The notes below the pieces were generated by a model. It saw only the letters and a program-made list of their open reading frames with translations, was not told the origin of the DNA and searched no databases. Shown piece after piece: positions 19,256 through 27,841 of a DNA stretch of 27,841 nucleotides. Where the stretch lies: the NCBI GenBank assembly GCA_001586965.3, contig LUCW03000293.1:1-27841 (forward strand). The letters run 5' to 3'. This DNA comes from Sphaeroforma sirkka (Eukaryota; Opisthokonta; Ichthyosporea; Ichthyophonida). Position 1 is the stretch's first letter. Each line of letters begins with the position of its first letter. The translations under genes and the position numbers were made by a program.

Positions 19256-19888
19256 CAACTACACTTTATCTGAAATATGCTACAGCAGGATTATAAGCCT
19301 ATTATTCATCCCCTAAGTTCGTGTGTATGCCGTACTATATGTATATAGTATGTGTGCTCATCAATAGCTATTTCAAAGGAGTGAAAGTGACGATTCAAGA
19401 TATCTTTCTGTCCTGACAAAAGTGTGCTATAATGCTTTATGGACCCTAACCCCGTCTTTTGGTTGAAATCGTTCTAAATTGATTTACATACGTCAAATTG
19501 GGTCCAAATCGTACATAAAGGTCCGATATAAATAGTTCCAACATTGTTGCAAGTTATGTATACATAGCTGATCACATCATGTCTATATTCACGAAAAGGT
19601 GTGATGCCAACGATCAACCTTTTGGAAAAAGGTAGCACTATGATCTACAAATTATTTATTTGGTCGATACTTACTACTATATTCTAAAAAAAAAATTTGT
19701 ATCATGTTATATTTACCTGCCATCAATCCATCATCACAATCCTGAATTCCTGAATTCACACATGTTCACTTCTATCACTGGTTCATGTTCACAGTTTATA
19801 AATCACGAATAAAAACATAAGCAAAAGATATGTTATTAGAATGATAGATGTTTGCACTATTTTAAGATCGCAATTCCACACATTTCAA

Positions 19889-20018
19889 CTTCCCCATATT
19901 TATTTTTCACTTCCCCATTTTTATTTTTCAACTTCCCCATATTTATTTTTCACTTCCCCATAATTATTTTTCACTTCCCCATAATTATTTTTCAGACTTC
20001 CCCATATTTATTTTTCAC
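19889..20018. repeat. 21-23-bp minisatellite, six copies
   Basis: Six tandem copies of CTTCCCCATATTTATTTTTC with a one-to-three-base tail; the variants are ATTTTTATTT and ATAATTATTT. The array immediately precedes the LINE-like region, so it may belong to that element's 5' end or be an unrelated local repeat. Confidence 0.9.
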
Positions 20019-20231
20019 GACGGACCATTGATTCAAATTTTCGTCTCCGAACCGTAAATCTCGGTGACCAGTAGGTCACCAGCGTAGAACTGAATGCCAC
20101 TTTCAAAAACCCACAGACCCCACCAAAACGTTGACTTGAAATTTGGATTTTCAATTTTGTTTTTAAAAAAAATCCAGTAGGGAGTCTGGGGACCCACAGT
20201 CCCACAGTCCCACAGTCCCTCATCGCGAAAA
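20019..20231. other. Leader of the LINE-like element (candidate 5' UTR)
   Basis: No open frame has support. The region holds a perfect 7-bp hairpin GGTGACC/GGTCACC (20063-20080) and three tandem copies of CCCACAGT (20193-20216). It leads directly to the ATG at 20232. The true 5' end of the element is not visible. Confidence 0.4.
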
Positions 20232-21381
20232 ATGTCGTGTCAGCCGTTCGTAACCAACGACTCCCTATCCAATGACCAATGGAAATTGGACATACAAAAA
20301 TCGATCACAAACCTCTCTGCCCAGGTCAGTACTCTACAGGCCAATCTCAATCAAATTTTGGGACCGGCTCTAAATAAAGACACACCCGACAATTTCCGAT
20401 TTGGCTCCACAAGCCCGCCTGCTCCGCCTGCAAAAAGACCGCGGTAACAGGCGCCCAATAGCAACAGTGAGCCTCCCAGCTACCGCTCAAAAGTGGACAA
20501 ACCTGCAAAACCGAGCCCTAAAAAACGCCCGACTCCACCAGCTTCTCAGTCCCAACCGCAGCCGCCAGTACCCGAACACCTTTAACGAAAGTGGTGGGCC
20601 GCCCGATGCCGGACAAAACTCTTCATGTAATGGATGACATAACTCCGGTATGGCTCTTCTTCCGAGCAATTTTCCCTAACGGCAAGCCCCCATCCCAATC
20701 AGTATTTGAAAAATACTGGCATGCCCAACCAGTCCTCAATCGCCACCACTTTCTCTGGTATCTTCCGTCTAAATCGGTATCTCAGCCAAATCGCCGCGGA
20801 AGCTCTACCAGTTTCATCCGCCTTTGTGTTCCTAGCGACACTGCCGCCCAGGTGAAACGACATGCAGCACTTACGTGGAAATGGCAGCTTGATGAAAACA
20901 TCGACCCCCGCACCCAACAACATCCTGACGCTACGAAGGCAGCTTTAATCCACTATCTCCGCACCAAGCGGGAGGCCCGCTGTACATATGAACGTGCGCC
21001 AAAAAAAAAATTGCCCGCAGCATGGACGAACTACTGAGCCCACTTGTCAACTCCACTAACACAGACATCCTCTACTCTACCGCGGATCGTCTCCAGAAGG
21101 CTTACCAAGAAAAGCATGATGCAAACCTCTTCTCACCAAACCTGCGAATCCCGGCAAACGCTAAAGAATCAGCGGGTGCGAAATCCAGATGACTTCATAT
21201 ACCAACAATCTTCCCGACACAATCATCCAACACGATGGATAGCAATACGCAGCCCCAGCTTTCCACGACAGACTCTTCGACGACAGGCAATGATATAGAA
21301 ATGGCTGACATCGTTAAAGAACCGATGATGAACAATGTTAGGATCGATGAGGATGACGCTCTTCACCCCACAAGGACTTAA
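20232..21381 (+). mobile_element. LINE-like element, ORF1-like region (degenerate)
   Basis: A series of overlapping short frames precedes the endonuclease domain. The first (20232-20447) starts with ATG and has a heptad-like stretch around SITNLSAQVSTLQANLNQIL, then a Pro-rich, basic end (APPAKRPR). A second (20591-21037) has the segment STSFIRLCVPSDTAAQVKRH, which may be a nucleic-acid-binding ORF1 core, but I recognise no named domain. Shorter pieces at 21022-21192 and 21235-21381 continue the same style, and the last overlaps the start of the endonuclease frame, as is common for ORF1/ORF2 of non-LTR elements. The region is not open as one frame, so the copy is decayed. The ORF1 assignment rests on position, coiled-coil-like composition and the downstream endonuclease. 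Confidence 0.5.
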
Positions 21382-22009
21382 CATGGACAACGCAGCACAT
21401 ACAGATAAGTGTTTGAACGTTATATCTATTTTGAGTCAGGTTGATGTTATGTGTGTGGTTGAAACCTGGCATAACACCACATTTCTTAATCATATACGCT
21501 CGAACACACGCTATCATATACTACATCACACTACACGGAATAATATCTTACACCCTTCACACTGTGGTATTGGTATCTTTTCCAAGCACCACCCATCGAA
21601 TTTTCAACTTGTACACTCTTCACCGTACGCGGTGTTCTTTGTGTGCTTTGGCGTTCATATGGCCGTGTTCTACTTTCCACTCAAATCACTTACTGAAGAA
21701 GACGTCCGGCGATACATGAATCCCCCCGAGATCGGCGGTTTCCAACCAGATGTCGTGTGGGGAGATTTCAACTTCAAAGCCCGAAAGTATGGTCACGCAT
21801 CTACAAATCACGGACTACGTATCAAAACGATCGAGACTACTCTGCGTAACACGTGGCACTTGGACTACCTCTATGCTGACGGCTCAACTGGTACAGAACA
21901 TGCGTATCATCAACCTACTACCCCCGCCTCCCTCCAAACTTATAAGCTGATGGACTACGGTATCTGTGGTGACCACACCTTTGGACTCGATCTCCAAATA
22001 TTTCTATGA
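21335..22009 (+). CDS. Apurinic-type (EEP) endonuclease domain of a LINE-like element
   Basis: The 224-residue frame matches the exonuclease-endonuclease-phosphatase fold used by non-LTR retrotransposons to nick target DNA. Visible motifs, in order, are FTPQGLN near residue 10, the catalytic-Glu motif VVETW (E43), the metal/DNA-binding motif WGDFN (D144, N146), a TLRNTWHLDY segment near residue 170, and a terminal MDYGICGDH (D207, D213, H214), equivalent to the usual SDH. The endonuclease is therefore almost complete. In LINEs a reverse transcriptase should follow. Here the sequence instead passes within a few bases into an LTR-type integrase in the same orientation. A 5' part without its 3' part is the reverse of normal LINE truncation, so a later insertion or recombination probably removed the rest. 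Confidence 0.75.
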   Translation: MLGSMRMTLFTPQGLNMDNAAHTDKCLNVISILSQVDVMCVVETWHNTTFLNHIRSNTRYHILHHTTRNNILHPSHCGIGIFSKHHPSNFQLVHSSPYAVFFVCFGVHMAVFYFPLKSLTEEDVRRYMNPPEIGGFQPDVVWGDFNFKARKYGHASTNHGLRIKTIETTLRNTWHLDYLYADGSTGTEHAYHQPTTPASLQTYKLMDYGICGDHTFGLDLQIFL

Positions 22010-22798
22010 GCATACTTATAAGATGGCTATTCGTGCAGGGCTTGATCACCCGGCGCTGAAAGAAACCACACGTGAAGTATACCAACGCTGTACTGATTGT
22101 GAAAAGTACCAGATCAAGCGCTACGGTTGGGCACCCTTAAAAATGTGAGAGAAGATCAACCGATGCGCCGAGTCATAATAGATTTGGTTAAACTCCCGCG
22201 ATCCAAGCTTACTGGCGATGGATATATCTGTTATTTCTTATGTGTGACTTCAGGTCATAACTTACTTTATGCAATACCGAACAAACGCCCGCAACCAGTG
22301 GCAGAGTTATGCTATCACGTCTTGAATGACTTCGGTTATCCCCGAGTGCTATGTTCTGATAACGGTAGTGAGTTTTGTACCGACGTAATGGAGGCACTTA
22401 TACTCGTATCAGGCATGACCCATAGGCGTGGTCTTCCTTATAAACCTCAAACGCAGGGTGCAAATGAATCATGTCATAGAGAACTAAAGAAGCTATTGCT
22501 TACTGCACTAGATGACATTGAGGATATGTGGCCTTATCATTTGAAATGGTTTCAGACTCAAAGGAATAATTGCATGAATCCTCAAACTGAAACACTCCCT
22601 TTTCACTATTTCTTTGGCCGCTATAGTGAGACTTCTTCCCATCAATCTTTCCTGAACCACTACAGCAACTATGAGAGCCATACCATATGTTCATACATTG
22701 TAACATACATACTTGTCATTTTTGAAATAAATAATATTATCCCTATTGTAGAAATACGGCCTCCGGTCAGTCTAAAATATCAAGATCAATTGAGATAA
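22010..22798 (+). mobile_element. Ty3/gypsy-type integrase fragment (fossil)
   Basis: This is the remains of an LTR-retrotransposon integrase. The N-terminal zinc-binding region is visible (two His followed by CTDC near 22090), then the catalytic core with IIDLVKLP (first Asp), LCSDNGSEF (second Asp) and GANESCHREL (Glu). The second Asp and the Glu are separated by exactly 35 residues, the D,D35E spacing of retroviral and Ty3-type integrases. The upstream parts of this element are absent and the C-terminal part fades into AT-rich DNA. The copy is broken, with at least a few breaks. It may be the 3' end of a relative of the element at 23.4-27.8 kb. Confidence 0.75.
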
Positions 22799-23421
22799 TA
22801 CATTGGTTTTATTTGTATTTTAAATAATTAGTACAAGCTCTTTTTCCAATATTTCCAAAGTGTTCTAAATTCACTTTGATGGCTCCAATAGCCTGAGTAT
22901 TTGGTATGACTCATCTACTTGGACCTATTTGAGACATTAGTAGATGTAGGATATTATAAACTAAATTTTATAATCTCCGAACTACTACTTATAGATTTTG
23001 GTCCTCCCGCCAATCTCCAAAATCCAATAAGTCTTTTTTTTTTTTTTAACTTTTCTTCAGATGGAACTTTATTTATATCAGCTAATGTATTAACGTGACT
23101 TACGTTATTATGTCTATTTACAAATTAGGCAAGTGGTCATGAACACTTAGTACTTCTAGTGAAAATTATTCAATAAAGAACAGCTAGAGGTACGCCCTGT
23201 GTGATCGAGGATATTTAGGCTCTTAACAAGAGGCAGTCCCGATCATTCTTACACAAGCTACCACTGCTAAATCCTAACTGACTAAATTGTATTTTAGTTT
23301 AATATAGTTTGAAACCTAGTAATTTCCATCGAAGTTTACATATTTTTTTCAGTTATATAGTAGTTACAGTAGTGTACTGCTTCTAGACTGTCTGACATCA
23401 ATTTACTATCCAGCAATTACT
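22799..23421. other. AT-rich gap between two LTR-element fossils (possible LTR/leader)
   Basis: No gene is seen. The gap separates an integrase fragment from a gag-like region in the same orientation, which is where an LTR and leader would be expected. I could not define LTR ends, a primer-binding site or a duplicate copy within the window. A poly(T) run lies near 23032-23047. Confidence 0.4.
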
Positions 23422-23604
23422 ATGGCTAAGGGTACTTCTAAAGGCAAGGGAGCCGCTAGCTCTAAGCCTGCTAAGCCTGCCGAGGTTCCTGAGGTCCCTG
23501 TGGAAACACCTAGCCTGTCTGGAGTTGAGCCTGCCGAGGATACTGTTGGGGAAGCAAATTCTGAGGTTGGTACAGAGGATTATTCTGAGGATGACTCGTC
23601 GGAT

Positions 23605-23754
23605 CCTAAAGCCTTGGAAGAAGAGGTATCTACTACCGCGGAAAGGCTCGCCAGCGTCCGTGTATCACCTAGGAGTGAACCTAAAGCCTTGGAAGAAGAG
23701 GTATCTACTACCGCGGAAAGGCTCGCCAGCGTCCGTGTATCACCTAGGAGTGAA
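23605..23754. repeat. Exact 75-bp tandem duplication within the gag-like region
   Basis: Two identical 75-bp copies (23605-23679 and 23680-23754) encode PKALEEEVSTTAERLASVRV plus SPRSE twice in frame. The lack of any difference suggests a recent duplication, younger than most of the decay of the element. Confidence 0.95.
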
Positions 23755-24144
23755 GCTCAGGACCCCAGCTTGCCCCTGACCACGTGCCGTCAAATATTGG
23801 GGATAAACGTCGAAAGGCTGGAAAATTCGTGGATACGAATGTCGGGGGGCATTATAACTCCACATCTAAAGGACACTCCAGCACAAATCCGGCGTGAAAA
23901 GGAAGTATTGGACCTGTCCGAAAATTTCGGTTTCGCCATCGATGGAGAAGCCATTCCATTCAGCTCAAATCTTGGGGCCGAAGCTGAGGACGCCATAACT
24001 CGACAACGAGTGGCTGGATCCTCTCAATCTCAACGCCAATTGAACCGCACTGAAGCGCTCTTGAAGGAGCTAGCGGCAGCAGCAGTTGTGGACCCCTCTA
24101 TCGTGTCCCACTTGGCTGATATTCTTCCTATACCGAAGAAGAAG

Positions 24145-24222
24145 AAAATTTCGGGCCGGGTTTCGAACCCGAGACCTACTGGTTTACCAGCCAGTATGTT
24201 TACCACTAAGCCAATTACCACT
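24145..24222 (-). pseudogene. tRNA-like sequence (tRNA-derived SINE head or tRNA pseudogene)
   Basis: On the - strand, TGGCTTAGTGG (24213-24203) matches the Pol III A-box consensus. GGTTCGAAACC (24169-24159) matches the B box. They are 33 bases apart, as in a tRNA gene. The T arm is well formed: a 5-bp stem with one G-U pair and the seven-base loop TTCGAAA. A TTTT terminator-like run follows at 24148-24145. The anticodon region contains CTGGTAA, as in a Thr(GGT) tRNA, but its stem forms only with an eight-base loop. The acceptor stem does not pair and the D stem is poor. It is therefore tRNA-derived but unlikely to be a functional tRNA. It lies antisense within the gag-like frame. Confidence 0.7.
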
Positions 24223-25637
24223 GGCGAGAGAGATAATATTTCAAAATTTAATCTCTATAGCTCTGATGCTACCATCGACCATCCTCTTGACAAACCTAAC
24301 CCTGTCAGAGAGGATATGATCGTATGGAACTCGATGAGGCTTACCATCCTCGTAATATCGACCCTCATTTGCCAACTAACCCTGGTAATCACGATTTTGG
24401 CAATCGCTACACCAGTACCTCGTTAGAGAGTTCCCGCTCTAATCCCTGAGGATGAGGAAGTGAGAACCAGACATACTCGTCTCTCAGGCTATTACGCTCT
24501 GGTATGCAAGTCCTTGAGGACCGTCTATTGAATGACTCTGACCTTGACGATAGGAAAGCGGATAACATTCGCTATCTAATCGATAACAAGAGAAAGGAAA
24601 TAGACACCATCTTGGCACTAGCAGCCCGTAGCACTGAGCATGAGCCTCGTGAACACTTAGAACCAAGCTTTATAAAGCAGCTAGGTAACGCGCAGGCTGA
24701 GGTCGATTTCTCTACTAATGAGAGTACAGTGGAGACACTGAAGGCCTTCGACCAACTTAAGGAGTCTGCCAGCCTTAGGGATAAGCAGATGATGAATGCC
24801 TTTATTCATTTCTGTGAGCCAGGTGAATGGCGAACTATCTTGAAGGCTCATGAACCCAACTGGAAAGCCCTACCCTGGCACCAGTTGCGTGATAATATAC
24901 TTAACACCTTTTTTTTGAAGATGCACGTGACCGTGAACTTCTAGAGTCTCGCAAGTTCTTTGCGAACGATACCACTATTCGAGGTGCTCTAGCTCATATG
25001 ACACATATGAATACTCGGATGGGTGGTCGTACCTATACTGGCGAATATTTATTAATTTGTCAGATGATGGAGACTCTGGGAGCTAACCTCTTTAAGAAAG
25101 TCAATGATGACATCATCGCCTATGGTGATTTGCGATCTATGCCTTGGTCTGTCTTTGAGAAGATAGTTCACAAGCATACCAATTCCTCTACTAGAGTACT
25201 TAGTACCACGAGCTACACCCAGCCCACTAAGCGAAACGCAGTAGAGACTAATACTGCGCGTAGTTCTAAGAAACCTCGCACTACTACTGGAGGGGGGTAC
25301 TGGCTCTACTTCTACCGAACCGAAGGTGATAAGAAGGTGAGAGCGCCTTGCAAAGAAGTGTGGTTACAACCTCACAAAACGTAATGGCAAGTGGAATGGT
25401 AGACACGACCCTGTTAAGTGTGCACCAGGCAAGCCAGATTTTGGACACTATATGAAAAGAGTGTGCTACTTGCAAGGGTACTAACGGTTGGCACAAAAGA
25501 GGATTGCAAGGACTTACCAGACGTCCAAGTTAAGCACTGACAGTACCATATGTGCGCACTAGAGCAAGATTATGAGAAAATGTTCAATAAAATCTATACC
25601 AAAGGAGATGAACGTATCTTTCAAACAGTTTTCGTAA

Positions 25638-26405
25638 ATGGAGAAAAAAGTTATGGCACTATTTGATCCAGGGGCTGAAGTCTCTGCTATCTCATGCCGA
25701 GTAGCCTACGCTACAGATATGGCTGTCCATAACGAAACAACTGATTTAATCTTGGGAAATGGCAAAGTTACTACTTGCGAACAAGCCATTGACTATGCAC
25801 ACATAATGCTGTCAGATAGAAGAGAAGTGAAGACTCACCTAATCGTTACTGACATGTCTCAGAAATACGATTTAATTATAGGTATGACTGATCTTCTCAG
25901 TTTAGGTATAACACTCACTGGTCTGCCTAATGGGCTAGACCCGAATAAAGATCAGTCAGATGATAATATGTTAAAGATACCTACCAAACCTCCGGAAGGT
26001 GAAGCAAAGGATATGATTCCGCACTTCACCGATATAATTATGGACTTAATTATACAAAACAGGAAGATTGCAATAACTGACTGGTGTATGTTTAAGTTCT
26101 CTAATGGGTACGTTAGACTTGACTTAACAAACGTCGACTTCTCTAAGTTAAAGTGTCCTTCACATAACTACGTGAGTTGGAGACACAAAGACGTTGTCAA
26201 AACCCAAATCGAAGATTGGTTAAAACAGGGTCTAATTGAAATCAATTATGATGCAACCCCAGTTAACTTAGCTCTCTTAGCGGTCGATCAATATAAATCT
26301 GATGGAACGTTTAGTAAAACAAAAGTAGTACTAGACCTGTCGCCAATAAACAAACTAATTCCGAACGTACTATTTGCGGCCTGTCGTATATCCGGTCCCA
26401 GATAG
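25638..26405 (+). mobile_element. Retropepsin and start of reverse transcriptase, Ty3/gypsy-type (fossil)
   Basis: The first part resembles a retropepsin-like aspartic protease: ALFDPGAEVSAIS fits the active-site region, and YDLIIGMTDLLSLGI fits the conserved I-x-G segment near the C-terminal end of the fold. The second part fits the N-terminal fingers of a Ty3-type reverse transcriptase: QIEDWLKQGLIEINY followed by KVVLDLSPINKLIPN, the usual fixed order. It belongs to the same broken element as the gag-like region upstream. Confidence 0.75.
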
Positions 26406-26519
26406 TTATCTTTCTTTGCAAAGAACTAACACATGAACATACCTAAAGCTCGTTAAAAGAAGTCTTAAAGCGACAATCATACTAAACTTAAGATTAACGA
26501 GACAAGATGAATTTCTTCT

Positions 26520-27240
26520 TTGCTAAAGATACTATACACTTACTTGGCTACAAGTATCTCTGCAGCAGGGGTAGAAATTGATCCTGGCAAGGCAGTTTCT
26601 GTTGGATTTATCAACACCAATTACTGGAAAGATGTGAACTCTGTGTGGGTTTTTGTTAACTTCTTCTCAGATTCATTTGCCGCATCTTTCTCATTACTTA
26701 AAGCCTTTCAGTCACCTGGCTGCACAAAAGGACCTTTGGGAAAGCTTTGGACTTAAAAAAATGTGATGATGCATTTAAACTAGTCAAAAGTAAAGTAATG
26801 GACGCACCCATCATGCCAGTACCCTGTGGATGGTGTCCCATTCCAATGTAGCAACCGGCAGCTTCCAGATCGAGGCGGTAGGTGGAGTGAACTTTACCAA
26901 GCGATACGTAAGCCGCGCTGCATAGCATACAATTCTTTAGCAAGAGTTATAATAAGAGTCAATTAGATTACCTACCGTTAAACAAGGCTCCTTGCTATAG
27001 TTACTGCGCTAAGACAGTTTAAGACTACCTTTATGGAAGTTACTTTACTGTCGCCTGTGATCAAAGTCTTTAACATACTTAAAGATATGAACCCTGATTC
27101 ACAGTTGGGTGAGCCCGCTGGCATGACATTATTGCCAAGTTTCTTTTAATATAACACATACCAGGAATACACTAACCATCTTCCTGACATGCTCTCTCGA
27201 CTTGTGCCCGACTACCAGAAAACAGTCAAGAGTTATTAGC
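26520..27240 (+). mobile_element. Reverse transcriptase thumb and RNase H remains, Ty3/gypsy-type (fossil)
   Basis: Around 26.57-26.70 kb, the peptide AAGVEIDPGKAVSVGFINTN and the following VFVNFFSDSFAASFSLLKAF match the connection after the polymerase site in Ty3 elements (G-idP-K, then F-G-x-xN-F, then L-x-L). A DAFKLVKSKVMDAPIMPV segment near 26.77 kb fits the start of RNase H, and HLPDMLSRL near 27.19 kb fits its end (usually aDaLSR). The order RT then RNase H supports Ty3/gypsy rather than Copia. The region is degenerate. Confidence 0.6.
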
Positions 27241-27289
27241 AACCGATTGGATGCTAAATAGAAATGGTTTTAACCTCGCTCAATCACGA

Positions 27290-27460
27290 TGGGGTCCATT
27301 TGCTGTTGATATGTTTTCCGCAGGAACACCAACAAACAGGTTTTCTGAATATAAGGTCGTTGACTCATCCTAAAAGGTGATGCATTTCAGCTTGACTTAT
27401 CAAAGCATAATGCGTGGGCTAACCCACCTTGTCAACTTATCGCACAGTTGTTATGTTAAG
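27290..27460 (+). mobile_element. DIRS-like/protist-gypsy domain after RNase H (fossil)
   Basis: WGPFAVDMFSAGTPTNRF, followed about 35 residues later by NAWANPPCQLIAQL, matches the W-G-P-vDlFas...N-x-xPPf-x-lI pattern. I know this pattern from DIRS/Ngaro elements and from some protist and oomycete Ty3-like polyproteins, where it lies between RNase H and the integrase or recombinase. Which of these families is closest cannot be decided here. Confidence 0.5.
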
Positions 27461-27841
27461 TTAATATTACTAAATCTACCATTACATGTGTTGTCCCTTA
27501 CGCAACTCCGACCCATGGATGCATTGTTTAATTAATATGATTCAAGACAGACCCTATTTAGCATGTCGACCACGTGAAACCGACACGTTCTTGTATCAGG
27601 GATCCTATTCTATTAAGAGAACGCCTTGAAGCACACCATTGTTTGTCATCGGTCCTGCAGGTACCACTAAGTGGAAACCCTCAACCGAATTCTTAGCTAA
27701 ACTAGAGGAGTCTAAAGAGTTTGAACAAAAGCTCAAGACTCGTACAACACATGCACCCAACAAGATTGCAGTCGAGGTAATGCCGATTGAAACGGCATTA
27801 GATCGTAAAACATGGAACTAGCTAAGGCCATGGATCAAAGG
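27461..27841 (+). mobile_element. Continuation of the LTR-element fossil to the window edge
   Basis: Fragments in the same orientation, such as VIGPAGTTKWKPSTEFLAKL near 27.64 kb, look coding-like, but I cannot assign them to a domain. An integrase or recombinase would be expected beyond the window edge. Confidence 0.3.

Larger units (their letters stand above)
18575..19888. other. AT-rich, hairpin-rich intergenic DNA
   Basis: No gene is supported. The stretch contains a 10-bp perfect hairpin TTAAGAAATA/TATTTCTTAA (18860-18882) with further TTAAGAA repeats after it. Other elements are an 18-bp inverted repeat (19027-19076), a (TA)n run, and three related hairpins with the stem C(A/T)ACCTTTT (listed separately). 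Confidence 0.6.
23422..25384 (+). mobile_element. Gag-like region of a Ty3/gypsy-type element (fossil)
   Basis: This long gag-like region lies upstream of a protease and reverse transcriptase in the same orientation. It begins with an ATG and a Lys/Ala/Pro-rich segment (MAKGTSKGKGAASSKPAKPA). It then has an acidic segment with an exact 25-residue tandem duplication, and a capsid-like helical segment around 24.5-25.1 kb (for example SLRDKQMMNAFIHF). Assignment as gag rests on position and style, because capsid sequences are poorly conserved. An antisense tRNA-like sequence overlaps it at 24145-24222. The element is broken, with several breaks across its length. Confidence 0.6.

Noticed and set aside
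20008-20223. 71-codon - strand frame before the LINE-like element
   Set aside because: It overlaps the minisatellite edge, a hairpin and the CCCACAGT repeats, and is best explained as chance antisense openness.
22799-23421. Definable LTR pair for the Ty3-type elements
   Set aside because: I found no second copy of any part of this interval within the window and no clear primer-binding site.

Overview
The window looks like nuclear DNA from an intron-bearing eukaryote, probably a protist or a fungus-like organism. The evidence is long genes split by GT-AG introns (several with TACTAA-like branch sites close to the 3' splice site), a C2H2 zinc-finger protein of the GLI/ZIC 'CWCH2' type, minisatellites, a satellite-like tandem array, a non-LTR retroelement fragment and Ty3-type LTR retroelement fossils. 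I cannot name the species from the sequence.

Layout. 1-502 is AT-rich low-complexity DNA with short inverted AGCCA/TGGCT motifs. About 503-9689 (+) reads as one large multi-exon host gene. Its core is an uninterrupted 3.2-kb exon (1052-4277), followed by a run of small exons and a 1.3-kb last exon (8415-9689). Most exon joins keep a consistent codon phase; one junction near 7.2-7.8 kb is unresolved. The predicted protein (about 1,800 residues) is low-complexity, polar and rich in Ser/Thr/Arg/His, with basic nuclear-localisation-like clusters and no domain I recognise. A 27-bp minisatellite (6203-6929) sits in one of its introns. After the TAA at 9687 the same frame stays open for another 107 codons. 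A second host gene, a four-finger C2H2 protein (10554-11762, -), lies tail-to-tail with it.

11.8-20 kb is an AT-rich repeat island without convincing genes. Its centre is a 1.49-1.50-kb unit repeated three times in direct tandem (13158-17650). The unit is built from older degenerate sub-repeats, and a diverged, inverted-motif relative lies just upstream. Next come a CT-rich tract, several near-perfect hairpins, a (TA)n run and a 21-23-bp minisatellite.

20.0-22.0 kb holds the 5' part of a LINE-like element (ORF1-like region plus an apurinic-type endonuclease domain, no reverse transcriptase). It runs directly into a Ty3-type integrase fragment with a D,D35E core (22.0-22.8 kb). From 23.4 kb to the window edge lies a second, broken Ty3/gypsy-type element: gag-like region, retropepsin, reverse transcriptase, RNase H and a DIRS-like downstream domain. 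Its gag-like region carries an antisense tRNA-like sequence with consensus A and B boxes, and an exact in-frame 75-bp duplication. The two host genes occupy the GC-balanced left part; the right 16 kb is a graveyard of repeats and nested retroelements.
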